64,000 nt of DNA from contig NZ_QGTQ01000015.1 in assembly GCF_003182255.1 (NCBI RefSeq), forward strand, positions 83,870-147,869, given 5' to 3'. This document shows, piece by piece, positions 43,801-52,722 of the stretch. Each line of letters starts with the position of its first letter. Positions within the stretch are counted from its first letter, which is position 1. The notes beneath the pieces are model-generated. The model had not been told where the DNA came from and ran no database searches. It saw only the letters and a program-made list of their open reading frames with translations. This DNA is from Paenibacillus cellulosilyticus. Its GTDB lineage: Bacteria > Bacillota > Bacilli > Paenibacillales > Paenibacillaceae. Made by a program: the position numbers and the translations under genes.

Positions 43801-46732
43801 TGGATTATCTTCCATAGATAATAGCACTCGTACGGCTTATGCGCTGTTTGGAGGCCAGGACGGCGTATTGACAAGCACGATGCACAATTTAGCTGGTACA
43901 GATGCGTTCATGGATGCAGAGAAGGTTCACGTAAAGCTGTACCGGACGAAGTTCACCGGCTATTACGGCACGCTTGAATCGCCTCGCGTTGAATTTGACG
44001 GGAATGTCTCCCTCGATCAAGGCAATTTATCAATTACGGTTCAGGACGCGAATGCGCTGGACGGCTACTTTGCCATTGTTACACCGGCTACGGATGCACC
44101 TCCTTCGCAGATTAGCGATTATAACCGGGTATGGACGCAAACATATGAAGCGGAGGCTGCTGCTCTTGGATCCGGGGTTACAATCGGGTATACGGGTGGA
44201 AGTCCAGTATCGGGCGGCAAGTATGTGAACGGGATGTCCTCTGCGGATCAGACGGTTACTTTCTCTGTAGATGTTCCGGAGCAAGGCAATTACCGGATGG
44301 AAGTTTTCTACGGCAATCAGGCTCCACTGACGGACGGCAAGAACCGCGCTCAAGGGCAGCTTGCGATGCAGCTCTTAACTATCGATGGACAGCCGTACGA
44401 AAACCTCGTGTATGACTCTACAATTAAAGGGGATTATTTCAAGAGTAAAGTGCTTCTGCTGGATTTAACGGCTGGTACCCATACGCTGCAGTTCAGCAAA
44501 AGCGGGGGGACGGATGCGACGCTGGATAAGGTCGACTTAACCTATAACGGTCCAACAGGCAGCAAGGTTGAACCAGCGCTAGTATTGGAAGCCGAGGAAG
44601 CCGACTTCGGCAATTCGTATCAAAAGGCTTATGTCAAGGAAGGCTTTGGATCTGGCGGCTACATTGACGGCAGCGGAGCGGTTGCGTTCACGGCTGTCGT
44701 GAAGGAGAACGGCTATTATGATGTCGAGCTGAATGTCGCGGCAGCTACTGCCGGCTCTCTCAATCTTTACAAGCAAATCGCCGTTCATCCGGCTGACGCA
44801 TCGACGAATTCGGCGATCAAGACGGAGTGGAGCCAGGTGGGAAGCCTGAAATTCTCATCCTCGAACAAGTTTACATCCGTTAAAGGACCAAAGCTGTATT
44901 TGACGGCCGGAGTCAACACTTTGAAGCTGCAAGCCAGCACGGCTGTATCAATCGATTCGCTTAAGATCAGCGTAGACACTGCCGCGACCAAAGCGAACTC
45001 GATCGTCATTCAGGCGGAAAAAGGGCAGCTGTTCGGAACGGCTGCGGTAGTGGATAACGCGAATGCATCTGGCGGACAATGGGTAACCGGTATTGGCGAA
45101 AGCCGGCAGAACGGTATGTCGTTTGACGTAACGGTGCCGGAAGCGGGCGCTTACAAGCTGTCCATCGATTATGTCAATAACGAGCCGGCGCCGCCGATTG
45201 TCACGGAAGCTTATCCTACCGGCTATATTCATCCGTACAATACGGATCTGGTGGAGCGCTATGCGCAAATCGTTGTCAATGAAGGAACGCCTCAGACGGT
45301 CTATTTTATTAATACGCTATCTTGGGAATCCGTCCGCAATACAGTTGTCGACATAACGCTGAAGGCCGGGAAAAACACAGTCAAGCTTTATAATGATAAT
45401 TCCTATCGGTTCAGCGGCGTTACGCAGTTCGCGCCGTACTTTGATAAATTCGAAATTGCAAAGGCGTATCTGGCGGCAAATTCGGGTAGTTCGACCGGTG
45501 GCAACTCTGGAGGGTATACGGTTGAAAGTCAGGGCGGAACTTCAAGTCAGGATGATGTAACAACTCTTATTGCAGTTGTTCCTGTCGTTGACCCCGATAC
45601 GGGGAGAGCGGTTGCCGAGGTGACCCAATCGATGCTGGATCAGGCGATTCAAGCAACTGGGGAACAGAACGCGGGCGCAAGAGTCGTCACCATACAAGTA
45701 CCCAATATTGCGGGGCAATCCAGCTATGAAATCGACATTCCTGCTGCATATCTCTCTCAGACCCATGCATCGTATTCGCTGAGAATGAATACAAGCCAAG
45801 GGATCGTGACTTTACCGGCCAATATGCTCAACTCGGCTGAGATCTCGGGCAGCAAGATAATCGGGATTATAATCAGCGCGGCTGATGCCGGAAGCATGAC
45901 TGACGAGGCAATGCAGAAGATCGGCAACCGGCCGGTCATCGATTTATCGCTGACCTCAGACGGAAAAGTGATAAAGTGGCGCAATGCTAACGCGAAAGTT
46001 ACTGTAGCAATCCCTTACAATCCGACTACTGAACAATTAGGGAACACGAATTTCCTCACGGTCTTGTATTTGAACGACGATGGCGGCATCATGCCTGTGC
46101 CTAGCGGCCGTTATGATAAGCAGCAAGGCGCAGTCCTATTTACTACCTCTCACTTCAGCCGTTATGCTGTGGCTTATGTCCATAAGACATTTGCCGATAT
46201 GGCTTCCTATGGATGGGCGCAGGATTCGGTTGAAGCGCTGGCGGCTAGAGGTATTGTCAATGGCGTTTCCGACAACGAGTTTATGCCCGGAAAACATGTC
46301 ACCCGCGCCGATTTCGTCCTGCTTCTTGTTCGAGCATTGGGGTTGACTGCCGAAGGCGGCAGCACATTCGCTGACGTGAATGGGAATTCTTATTACGCAG
46401 AAGCCGTCTCGGTTGCAAGCCAGCTCGGCATTGTCCAAGGCAAAGGCGGGAACCGCTTTGATCCATCGGCTGAGGTAACGAGACAAGAAATCATGACTTT
46501 CATTGCAAGAGCGCTTAAAGCGGCAAATATTGAATATAAGCGGGGTGCCTCATCCGATATTCAAGCATTTAAGGATAGCGGCGATGTAGACAATTATGCC
46601 AAAGAAAGTGCAGCAGATATGGTTAGCAGCGGTATCGTATTGGGAGATGGAGACCGATTAAAACCGCTGGCTCCGGCGACTCGAGCCGAAGCTTCGGTTA
46701 TGATTTACCGCATTCTCCAATTGACAGAGTAA
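40844..46732 (+). CDS. S-layer anchored multidomain glycoside hydrolase (LamG, GH-A barrel, CBMs, SLH)
   Basis: A 1962-residue secreted cell-surface enzyme. Signal peptide (basic MKKMRK, hydrophobic core, cut after AYA); LamG-like domain (about 58-300); helical FIVAR-like spacer (306-365); second LamG-like (378-590); Ig-like domain (592-680); a clan GH-A type barrel (about 682-1090) with acid/base Glu800 (VIFNEPDG) and nucleophile Glu907 (IVINEYSW); three CBM6/35-like carbohydrate-binding modules (1100-1240, 1245-1385, 1386-1545); a beta-rich domain; and three SLH repeats (about 1780-1960) that bind pyruvylated wall polymer. The GH family is not certain (GH39-like is one option). ATG 40844 has AAAGGGG about 9 nt upstream. 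It likely makes oligosaccharides for the intracellular enzymes in this region. Confidence 0.88.
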   Translation: MKKMRKIFVSKLLVIGVSLNSLLPGAYAEQVSVSDVQTSVEVQSAANAELDAITSTSYSFEQAEGSTVPNDIAGGEGAVLGSAASLVEDAERGGKVLNLPGGSADAGSWLTLPNNLFSAINGTDGFAISMWLKVPTNQNASYTRLFSASPNALGETYSGVNSWNDPELSVVRGGGDYNMRLFTGLAGNRSATDGADIQFEDPFKVDKWQQLVMTMKDDDYAVYLDGKKIADINSNMIKRFASTSIASVLPQFFDRSYLNQLENIAIGRSLYTSDGNFTGEIDDFKFYNRYLTAEDVAVISGAGNTDELAALLNQAKSINPDAYTSASYEHLQSIIDEVEALLGEESLSQGEIDAALEKLQGAVDNLKTPLSNELAPDYYYSFDAAPNENGQVLNETESGLYDAKLEGAAGTVIDAERGSVLNLPGGANGGGGSLSLPDTLFENVTAEDGFTAAMWVKLPNDVNGWSRLFDAGSADYGSNTPPFIYVSALNGSEVNTGDGKQYTGEYSIPKNEWVHIAYSIKGDQQIFYLNGSPLKTMEADSKIFDQLSGFVKNAVGRSRFSADPDLKGKIDDLMFYKHALGQDQIQALVGEAYNATLSGIKVKDELIPVATSQTTIYYPIAGVAQIPQLNEIIPHTTNAKATYSIEKNGIFGYAIKVTSANGKSSVTYSLLFADPAKGAVANFFMDQSTGPILHSATGFLYGTSEPNVPTMDMLQTLKPKVVVQKAPGGLQHPSGDGLRVSDSVLTAGVEQIQIYIQDMYYQWPYEYKGLDQYEQLAVDTVRQLKNDRNHDKYVYVIFNEPDGIWFGGNMDEDGFFSAFKRIYDAVKQEDPNARIAGPNLSGYNDDVMDGFMRYCKENNCVPDVMTWHELGNGQNDAFIDRWDDHYNHYRGLETKYGITPRQIVINEYSWFEDPGAAGSMILWLSRFEEKKVYGAIAYWHLANSLNELAADANKPNGAWWLYKWYAQMSGNTVPIETTNAKFDGLYGLSSIDNSTRTAYALFGGQDGVLTSTMHNLAGTDAFMDAEKVHVKLYRTKFTGYYGTLESPRVEFDGNVSLDQGNLSITVQDANALDGYFAIVTPATDAPPSQISDYNRVWTQTYEAEAAALGSGVTIGYTGGSPVSGGKYVNGMSSADQTVTFSVDVPEQGNYRMEVFYGNQAPLTDGKNRAQGQLAMQLLTIDGQPYENLVYDSTIKGDYFKSKVLLLDLTAGTHTLQFSKSGGTDATLDKVDLTYNGPTGSKVEPALVLEAEEADFGNSYQKAYVKEGFGSGGYIDGSGAVAFTAVVKENGYYDVELNVAAATAGSLNLYKQIAVHPADASTNSAIKTEWSQVGSLKFSSSNKFTSVKGPKLYLTAGVNTLKLQASTAVSIDSLKISVDTAATKANSIVIQAEKGQLFGTAAVVDNANASGGQWVTGIGESRQNGMSFDVTVPEAGAYKLSIDYVNNEPAPPIVTEAYPTGYIHPYNTDLVERYAQIVVNEGTPQTVYFINTLSWESVRNTVVDITLKAGKNTVKLYNDNSYRFSGVTQFAPYFDKFEIAKAYLAANSGSSTGGNSGGYTVESQGGTSSQDDVTTLIAVVPVVDPDTGRAVAEVTQSMLDQAIQATGEQNAGARVVTIQVPNIAGQSSYEIDIPAAYLSQTHASYSLRMNTSQGIVTLPANMLNSAEISGSKIIGIIISAADAGSMTDEAMQKIGNRPVIDLSLTSDGKVIKWRNANAKVTVAIPYNPTTEQLGNTNFLTVLYLNDDGGIMPVPSGRYDKQQGAVLFTTSHFSRYAVAYVHKTFADMASYGWAQDSVEALAARGIVNGVSDNEFMPGKHVTRADFVLLLVRALGLTAEGGSTFADVNGNSYYAEAVSVASQLGIVQGKGGNRFDPSAEVTRQEIMTFIARALKAANIEYKRGASSDIQAFKDSGDVDNYAKESAADMVSSGIVLGDGDRLKPLAPATRAEASVMIYRILQLTE

Positions 46733-46752
46733 TCAGCGTTATAACCTAACAA

Positions 46753-46806
46753 TGGCCTATGAGCTGTATGTTCTATTGTGGAACAGCAGTTCATAGGCCA
46801 ATTTTG
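46753..46806 (+). terminator. Terminator of the SLH-glycosidase gene
   Basis: TGGCCTATGA (46753-46762) pairs perfectly with TCATAGGCCA (46791-46800), followed by ATTTTGTG. Confidence 0.8.
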
Positions 46807-46840
46807 TGTAGAACAATATGGAGATTGTTAGGGGAGAATC

Positions 46841-46880
46841 GCAAAACAAAAGGAGAATCGACCATTAGATCAATTCTCCT
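46841..46880 (-). terminator. Terminator of the pst operon
   Basis: AGGAGAAT (46851-46858) pairs with ATTCTCCT (46873-46880). Read on the minus strand the stem is followed by TTTTGTTTTGC. It lies 42 bp after pstB. Confidence 0.8.
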
Positions 46881-46922
46881 GGGGGCGGGACATATAGGGT
46901 TTTAATGAGCTGATTCATTCGA

Positions 46923-47678
46923 TTAACCAAAACGGCCCGAGATATAGTCGCTCGTTTCTTTTTGGCTAGGATCCAAGAACAGCTTGTCTGTTTCGTCGTA
47001 TTCGACTACGCGGCCGGAGAGGAAAAACGCCGTTTTGTCTGAGATGCGAGCCGCTTGATGCATGTTGTGCGTAACGATGACGATACAGAATTCTTCCTTA
47101 AGCTCCGTGATCAATTCCTCGATCCGGGAGGTGGAGATCGGGTCAAGTGCGGAAGATGGCTCATCCATCAGGATGATGTCGGGCCTAAGTGCAACCGAGC
47201 GTGCGATGCATAGACGCTGCTGCTGTCCGCCGGACAGCGCGAAGGCTGACTTGTGCAGACGATCTTTCGTTTCATCCCACAGTGCCGCTTTACGCAGCGA
47301 TTGCTCAACGAGATTGTCCAAATCGGCTTTCTTCTTCATGCCGTGGTAGCGGGGACCGAAGGCGATATTCTCATAGATCGATTTGTGGAAGGGGTTCGGA
47401 CGCTGGAACACCATTCCGATCTTTTTCCGAAGAGCGACTACGTCGGTCTCTCTGTCGTTAATGTTATGTTCTTTCATCATAATATCGCCTGTGACGCGGC
47501 AGCTTGGAATCAGGTCGTTCATTCGATTCAAGCTTCTCAGGAAAGTCGATTTGCCGCAGCCGGAAGGTCCGATCAATGCCGTTACCTGCTTCTCTGCGAA
47601 GTCGAGAGAAACGTCATGAACGGCGTGCTTTTCTCCATAGTAGACATTTAGTTTTTTAGCAGACAATGCGTGTTGCAC
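46923..47678 (-). CDS. pstB: PstB, phosphate ABC transporter ATPase
   Basis: A 251-residue ATPase of the high-affinity phosphate importer. Walker [10 protein letters not shown] (37-45), the PstB-typical [20 protein letters not shown] block, signature LSGGQQQR and Walker [14 protein letters not shown]. The GTG start at 47678 has GGAGGG about 6 nt upstream; an earlier in-frame start at 47759 inside pstA would be longer than normal for PstB. It follows pstA by 13 bp and is the last gene before the terminator; no phoU follows. Confidence 0.95.
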   Translation of the reverse strand: MQHALSAKKLNVYYGEKHAVHDVSLDFAEKQVTALIGPSGCGKSTFLRSLNRMNDLIPSCRVTGDIMMKEHNINDRETDVVALRKKIGMVFQRPNPFHKSIYENIAFGPRYHGMKKKADLDNLVEQSLRKAALWDETKDRLHKSAFALSGGQQQRLCIARSVALRPDIILMDEPSSALDPISTSRIEELITELKEEFCIVIVTHNMHQAARISDKTAFFLSGRVVEYDETDKLFLDPSQKETSDYISGRFG

Positions 47679-47691
47679 GCTGGACCCTCCT

Positions 47692-48579
47692 TTATTTTGC
47701 AGCAGTGAATTTGTTATGCATATAGCGGCCGAGCGCACGAGCGCCAAGATTGAAGACAAGAACCATGATGATCAGTACAGCGGATGCGCCTGCTGCGATT
47801 TGCGTTGCATCGGGAGCAAGACCTTCCGAGTTGATTTTCCAAATATGAACCGCCAACGTCTCAGCTGGACGGAACGGGTTGAGCGGTGAACGCGCGTCGA
47901 ATGGATTCCAATCCGTGAAATCAAGACGCGGGCTGCTCATGCCTGCTGTGAAGAGCAGGGCAGCGGCTTCACCGAAGATACGGCCTGCAGCAAGGATGGT
48001 ACCGGAAAGAATAACCGGTGTTGCGATAGGGAGAAGCACGGAGCGGATCGTTTTCCACTTCGAAATCCCGAGTGCGAAGCTTGCTTCCTTCTGCTGAAGC
48101 GGTACACCGCGCAGGCCTTGCTCTGTGATCCGAACCATAAGCGGCAGGTTGAAGATCGTGAGTGCCAATGCGCCGGAGAAGAGCGAGAAGCCAAATCCGA
48201 ATTTGTTAACGAGTATGAGCAAGCCGAACAAACCAACGATGATGGAAGGGAAGGAGGACAATACTTCCACGACGAGACGAATGAAGGATGTCATCCTGTT
48301 AGGCTTCGCATATTCGCTCATATAAATGCCTGCACCGATACCAAGTGGAACCGTGATGATCAGCGTCAGGACGAGCAGGAAGACCGAGTTAAACAGCTGC
48401 GGACCGATGCCGCCGCCTGCGCGAATCGATTCAGGTGCGGAAGTCAAGAAGTGCCAGCTAATGTGACCAACACCACGAATTAGAATATAACCAAGCAGCC
48501 CGAGCAGAATGAGAACGATGAAGCCGGCGACTGCCATGATGATGCCTGTAGCGATTTTATCAACGGTTCTTGCACTCAC
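47692..48579 (-). CDS. pstA: PstA, phosphate ABC transporter permease
   Basis: A 295-residue membrane permease with six predicted helices and the ABC permease coupling loop ([20 protein letters not shown]). [20 protein letters not shown] and the [12 protein letters not shown] block are typical of PstA. The GTG start overlaps the pstC stop by 4 nt (GTGA), so the two permeases are translationally coupled. Confidence 0.94.
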   Translation of the reverse strand: MSARTVDKIATGIIMAVAGFIVLILLGLLGYILIRGVGHISWHFLTSAPESIRAGGGIGPQLFNSVFLLVLTLIITVPLGIGAGIYMSEYAKPNRMTSFIRLVVEVLSSFPSIIVGLFGLLILVNKFGFGFSLFSGALALTIFNLPLMVRITEQGLRGVPLQQKEASFALGISKWKTIRSVLLPIATPVILSGTILAAGRIFGEAAALLFTAGMSSPRLDFTDWNPFDARSPLNPFRPAETLAVHIWKINSEGLAPDATQIAAGASAVLIIMVLVFNLGARALGRYMHNKFTAAK

Positions 48580-49499
48580 AGCTTCTTCCTCCCTTCAAGA
48601 AAGCGGATGACGAATACGAACACGAAGGTCATAAGCATCAGAATCAATGCGAGCGACCAGAGCACGTTATTTTGAACAGAACCCATTGCCGTATTGCCCA
48701 TGCTGAGCGTAATTGCGCTCGTAAGTGTCGATGTAGATTCGAACAAGGAATGCGGGATATGCGGTGCGTTACCGATGACCATCTGAACGGCGAGCGCTTC
48801 ACCGAATGCTCTTGCGATACCGAGAACGATACCCGTCATTTGCTGCGGCATTGTCGTTGGAAGCACAACGCGATATATAGTTTGCCAACGTGTCGCGCCG
48901 AGTGCGTAGGAGCCTTCCTTAAGTCCAGCTGGCAGCTCGGACAATGCGTCCGTTGCTATTGTCGTAATTGTAGGTAAAATCATAACCGAGAGTACAAGTG
49001 CCCCTGCGGCGATACCAATACCTTGACCAGGGAATAAATCGCGGAATAGTGGAACAATAACACTTAAACCGACAAAACCGTATACAACGGATGGAATACC
49101 AGCGAGCAGCTCGATGACCGGCTGCAGGAAAGTACGACCGAATTTTGGTGCCAATTCTACGATAAATACAGCTGCACAGAAGCCCAGTGGTGCAGCGATA
49201 ATCGCGGCAAGAATAGATGTGCTGAATGAGCCGAAAATAAATGGCAGCGCACCGAATGAAGGTACATCGATATCCGGGTTCCACTTTAGACCAGTAAGCA
49301 GATCGAATGCATTTACGCCGTTTACAATAAAGGTGCTGAGTCCCTTCGAAGCGACGAAGTAAACCATCGAGAATATCGTGATGACGAGGAAAGCGATACA
49401 AATAAGTGTATAGATTTTACCGACCCATTCCTCAGCAATATGCGGCTTAGCTTCTTGTCGTTTGTTGTAAGACCGCTCCATATTGACAGACCGCTCCAT
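48576..49499 (-). CDS. pstC: PstC, phosphate ABC transporter permease
   Basis: A 307-residue permease partner of PstA, six helices after a basic cytosolic N-terminus. Typical blocks are GIPSVVYGFVGLSVIVPL and the coupling loop EGSYALGATRWQTIYRVVLP. AAGGGAGAA lies about 8 nt before the ATG at 49499. It is separated from pstS by 202 bp that hold a strong hairpin. Confidence 0.95.
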   Translation of the reverse strand: MERSVNMERSYNKRQEAKPHIAEEWVGKIYTLICIAFLVITIFSMVYFVASKGLSTFIVNGVNAFDLLTGLKWNPDIDVPSFGALPFIFGSFSTSILAAIIAAPLGFCAAVFIVELAPKFGRTFLQPVIELLAGIPSVVYGFVGLSVIVPLFRDLFPGQGIGIAAGALVLSVMILPTITTIATDALSELPAGLKEGSYALGATRWQTIYRVVLPTTMPQQMTGIVLGIARAFGEALAVQMVIGNAPHIPHSLFESTSTLTSAITLSMGNTAMGSVQNNVLWSLALILMLMTFVFVFVIRFLEGRKKL

Positions 49500-49527
49500 A
49501 ATAGCATTCTCCCTTACTCAGGCAGGT

Positions 49528-49553
49528 CAAGAGACGGGATTGCCCGTCTCTTG
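49528..49553 (-). promoter_or_regulatory. Intercistronic hairpin between pstS and pstC
   Basis: CAAGAGACGGG (49528-49538) and CCCGTCTCTTG (49543-49553) form an 11-bp perfect stem with an ATTG loop. No U-tract follows on the minus strand, so it is more likely a 3'-stabilising or processing element that lets pstS mRNA outnumber pstCAB than a full terminator; that role is inferred. Confidence 0.6.
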
Positions 49554-49701
49554 GTCGGCCTACTGTTTATTAATTACAACTTACCACATAGGAAAGTTCT
49601 AAGTTCACTGAGCATTAAAGTGAGATGAAATTTCCTATTGGCGATAAAACCTACCTCTAATCGCGGTCGCTCATCTTCGAAAGACCTCGATTGTGGTTTT
49701 C

Positions 49702-50622
49702 TCATTTCGTTACGTTGCCTGCTGCGTCACGTTTAACTTCCATTTTGCTTGCTGGGATGTAGCCGAGTTCAACAACATCGCCGTTTTGAACTTCTTCGGA
49801 TGCAATGTAATCAAGGAATGCTTTCGTTGCTGCGTCTGGCTCGCCTTTCGTGTACATGTGCTCATATGCCCATACTGGGTACGAACCGTTCGTTACGTTG
49901 TCAACCGTTGCTTCAACGCCGTCATATTTCAGAGCTTGTACGGAGTCATCCAGGTAGGACAGTGCCAGGTAGCCGATAGCGCCAGGCGTTTCGCTTACGA
50001 GCTTCTTAACCGTACCGGATGCATCCTCTTGGATCGAACCTGCAAGGTCTTCCGTTTTCGTGCCGAGTGCGAATTTCTCGAACGTTGAGCGCGTACCGGA
50101 GCTCGATGGACGGTTAACGATTTGGATCTTTTGGTCTTTGCCGCCAACTTCATTCCAGTTCGTTACTTTACCTGTGAAGATGTCAACCAGTTGTTGTTTC
50201 GTCAGGCCGTCGACGCCAACTTCTTTATTCGTTACTGCTGCCATTGCTACTACTGCTACTTGGTGGTCAACGAGCGTTGCTGCTTTGTCAGCGTCAAGTT
50301 TCTCTTCAGCGAATACGTCGGAGTTACCGATTTGTGCTTGGCCTTCGGATGCTTGCGTCAAGCCCGTGCCGCTGCCGCCGCCTTGTACTTGGATCGATAC
50401 GCCGCTGTTTTTGTCCATGAAATCTTTGGATACTTGCTCAACCAGTGGTTGGAGTGCCGTGGAACCTACTGCTAAAATAGAGCCCGAGAGATCGGCGCTT
50501 TGCGTCGTAGTGGAGGAGCCTTGCGAATCACTCGTGCTGCTGCTGTCCTTGTCCTTGTTGCCGCAAGCCGCGAGCGAAACCGTCAGTGTAAGTGCCATTG
50601 CAATTGTCAGAAACTTTTTCAT
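49702..50622 (-). CDS. pstS: PstS, phosphate-binding lipoprotein
   Basis: A 306-residue phosphate-binding protein, lipid-anchored on the outer face of the membrane. Lipoprotein signal with lipobox SLAACG, then a Ser/Thr-rich linker. Phosphate-binding residues are visible in AVGSTALQPL, QGGGSGTGL and NRPSSSGTRSTF. ATG 50622 is chosen (GGAAGGGG about 11 nt upstream); an ATG at 50643 lies within that purine stretch. First gene of pstSCAB, preceded by a Pho box. Confidence 0.94.
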   Translation of the reverse strand: MKKFLTIAMALTLTVSLAACGNKDKDSSSTSDSQGSSTTTQSADLSGSILAVGSTALQPLVEQVSKDFMDKNSGVSIQVQGGGSGTGLTQASEGQAQIGNSDVFAEEKLDADKAATLVDHQVAVVAMAAVTNKEVGVDGLTKQQLVDIFTGKVTNWNEVGGKDQKIQIVNRPSSSGTRSTFEKFALGTKTEDLAGSIQEDASGTVKKLVSETPGAIGYLALSYLDDSVQALKYDGVEATVDNVTNGSYPVWAYEHMYTKGEPDAATKAFLDYIASEEVQNGDVVELGYIPASKMEVKRDAAGNVTK

Positions 50623-50690
50623 TGAGATGTGTTCCCCTTCCAAATCTATCGTTTTTGTTTTTCCCTACAAGAGTTATTGTAGTAGGGGTG

Positions 50691-50729
50691 CGTTAACGGA
50701 AAATATGCGTCATGTTAACGGAATGTAAA
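50691..50729 (-). promoter_or_regulatory. Four-repeat Pho box upstream of pstS
   Basis: On the minus strand TTTACA, TTAACA, CATATT and TTAACG follow each other with exactly 5-nt spacers (11-bp period), matching the Bacillus PhoP pattern of TT(A/T/C)ACA direct repeats. It ends 69 bp before the pstS start. Predicts induction under phosphate starvation. Confidence 0.85.
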
Positions 50730-50870
50730 ACATTTTGACGAAGATGAAATAGGTGTAATCGTTTTGAAAAGAAGATGTAACAAATTTTGAGAATCATGTG
50801 ATAGGATGAAGAGTGAGGATGATATGGAAAATAATGCGAGAGTATAAGTCGGTGTTGACGGGGTGAACAA

Positions 50871-51200
50871 TTGAAGGCTGCGTTAATCAGGAGATATGCA
50901 TTGATCGAATTGTTGCTAGTCTTGAATTACTTGATCTATCGATCAATTTATCACGGTTTGATGGTTCGTATTAATGAAGCGGTTTTGATTGGGCTATTCA
51001 CCCTGATAGGATCTTGTATGATTGTGAAGCTCGAAGATCGAAATTTCTTTAGGATGAGAAATGCATTGATCGGACTATTCATTGTGTTATTTATTATGAT
51101 GGTCGTTATGAGTGCAGTGATTTATTATACCTTTGATTTGTCGGATCCTATTGATAAACCTACATTAAGAGATTCGGGTCATGCAATTTTACATACATAG
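50871..51200 (+). CDS. Small hypothetical membrane protein
   Basis: A 109-residue protein with about three hydrophobic segments (LIELLLVLNYLIY, EAVLIGLFTLIGSCMIV, LIGLFIVLFIMMVVMSAVIY) and a short polar tail. I do not recognise the family. It starts at TTG 50871 with GGGGTGA about 7 nt upstream. It diverges from the pst operon and converges on the MFS gene, sharing a terminator hairpin with it. Confidence 0.6.
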   Translation: MKAALIRRYALIELLLVLNYLIYRSIYHGLMVRINEAVLIGLFTLIGSCMIVKLEDRNFFRMRNALIGLFIVLFIMMVVMSAVIYYTFDLSDPIDKPTLRDSGHAILHT

Positions 51201-51207
51201 AAGCTGG

Positions 51208-51240
51208 AACAGCCTCCCGAGAAATCCTCGAGAGGCTGTT
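51208..51240. terminator. Bidirectional hairpin between convergent genes
   Basis: AACAGCCTC (51208-51216) pairs with GAGGCTGTT (51232-51240), with further pairing inside. It lies 8 bp after the small membrane protein gene and 16 bp after the MFS stop. Confidence 0.75.
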
Positions 51241-51255
51241 ATCATACATCCATAC

Positions 51256-52692
51256 TTATTTAATAGAAGAAACCGCTTCGCCATGAGGCAGTTCTCGTTT
51301 ATTTACATAGCGTGCATGGCCCATCAATGAAGCAATAATGACGCCTATAATTGCAGCACTCACGAGAAACCAGAACCCAAGATGGATGGCACTGGCAAGC
51401 CTTATCTGATCACTTTCTTCTATAGAAGTGTTAAGTTGATGATTTACAATGACGGCCATGAGTGCAGAGCCGAAGACACCACCGATATTGCGGGTAAAAG
51501 TAACGGTTGAGTTCGCAACGCCTCGATAGCGGGGATCAACTGCGGACGTGATCGCCATCTGGGCGATAGGCATCATAATGCCGAGACCAATTCCGATCAG
51601 CGCCATATCGCCGCGGATCGTCCATTTGCTCGTTTCGAGCGGTAGATTCGTCATGATGTACAGACCAGCGCCTGCGAGCAGCATCGATAGGAGGGCACAT
51701 GATCGCCATGTGAACCTACGAATCATAAATGATGACAACGTTGCGCCTGCCATTACCGCTGCCATCATCGGTGTCATCGCGTTCCCGGCATCCGCAACAT
51801 TGCCGCCAAGACCGCCCTGTACGAACAGCGGGGTATAGAGCAGAGCCCCGAACATCATGGAGCCTTGTATGAAGGTGACACCAGCCGTCCCGGCTACCGT
51901 CCGATTGGTGAACATATCGAGCGGAAGAATGGGTTCCGAAGCGCGTCGCTCGACGAGCAGGAATGCAATGAGTGCAGCAGCCCCAAGCACGAACAATCCA
52001 ATGATTGGCCAGGAGCGCCATGCATAATCGGCACCTCCCATTTTGAGCGCGAGCAGGATGGAGACGGTTGTGGTTACGAGTAACATAGCGCCTGAATAAT
52101 CAACCTTCAATCGTTTCGTGTTTTCCTCTGGCTCCTTGTCCTTCATCGCGATGCCAATGATGAGAATTGCGATGATCCCAATCGGTGCATTAATGAAGAA
52201 GTTCCAGCGCCAATCCCATTGGCTCGTTATGAACGCCCCAATACTCGGTCCCAAAATGGACGACATCGCTAGTACGCTCATGAACAGTGACTGGATGCGA
52301 GCAACTTTTCCCATTGGCATCATGCTGAATAACAGAGCGAACGTATTCGCAGCCATCATGCCGCCGCCGATCCCTTGCAGTCCTCGGAATAGGATGAGTT
52401 GTGTCATGGTTTGCGATATCCCGCATAGCAGTGATCCCACCAAGAACAGCAGCAGCCCGATCATGTAGAACCTTTTGCGACCATACATATCGGACAGCTT
52501 GCCCGCGATTGGCATGACGGAGGTCGATGTGAGCATGTAAGCAGTGAACACCCACGAGATATGCTCAAGCCCGCCGATATGCTGCACGATGGTTGGCAAT
52601 GCGGTCGATACGATCGTCTGATCCAGTGAAGATAAGAAAAGTCCAACGAGAAGGGCGCTTAACGTCCAATACAATCGCTTTTTATGATCCAT
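51256..52692 (-). CDS. MFS drug efflux pump, DHA2 (EmrB/QacA) family
   Basis: A 478-residue exporter with about 14 membrane helices. Motif A is GKLSDMYGRKRFY after helix 2, with SSLDQTIVSTALPTI in helix 1 and WRWNFFINAPIG around helices 5-6, all typical of the 14-helix proton antiporters. It lies 30 bp after the TetR gene on the same strand; the pair forms a usual substrate-responsive efflux operon. The substrate is unknown. Confidence 0.9.
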   Translation of the reverse strand: MDHKKRLYWTLSALLVGLFLSSLDQTIVSTALPTIVQHIGGLEHISWVFTAYMLTSTSVMPIAGKLSDMYGRKRFYMIGLLLFLVGSLLCGISQTMTQLILFRGLQGIGGGMMAANTFALLFSMMPMGKVARIQSLFMSVLAMSSILGPSIGAFITSQWDWRWNFFINAPIGIIAILIIGIAMKDKEPEENTKRLKVDYSGAMLLVTTTVSILLALKMGGADYAWRSWPIIGLFVLGAAALIAFLLVERRASEPILPLDMFTNRTVAGTAGVTFIQGSMMFGALLYTPLFVQGGLGGNVADAGNAMTPMMAAVMAGATLSSFMIRRFTWRSCALLSMLLAGAGLYIMTNLPLETSKWTIRGDMALIGIGLGIMMPIAQMAITSAVDPRYRGVANSTVTFTRNIGGVFGSALMAVIVNHQLNTSIEESDQIRLASAIHLGFWFLVSAAIIGVIIASLMGHARYVNKRELPHGEAVSSIK

Positions 52693-52722
52693 TGTATCTC
52701 ATCCTTTTCCCTAACCGACTAG

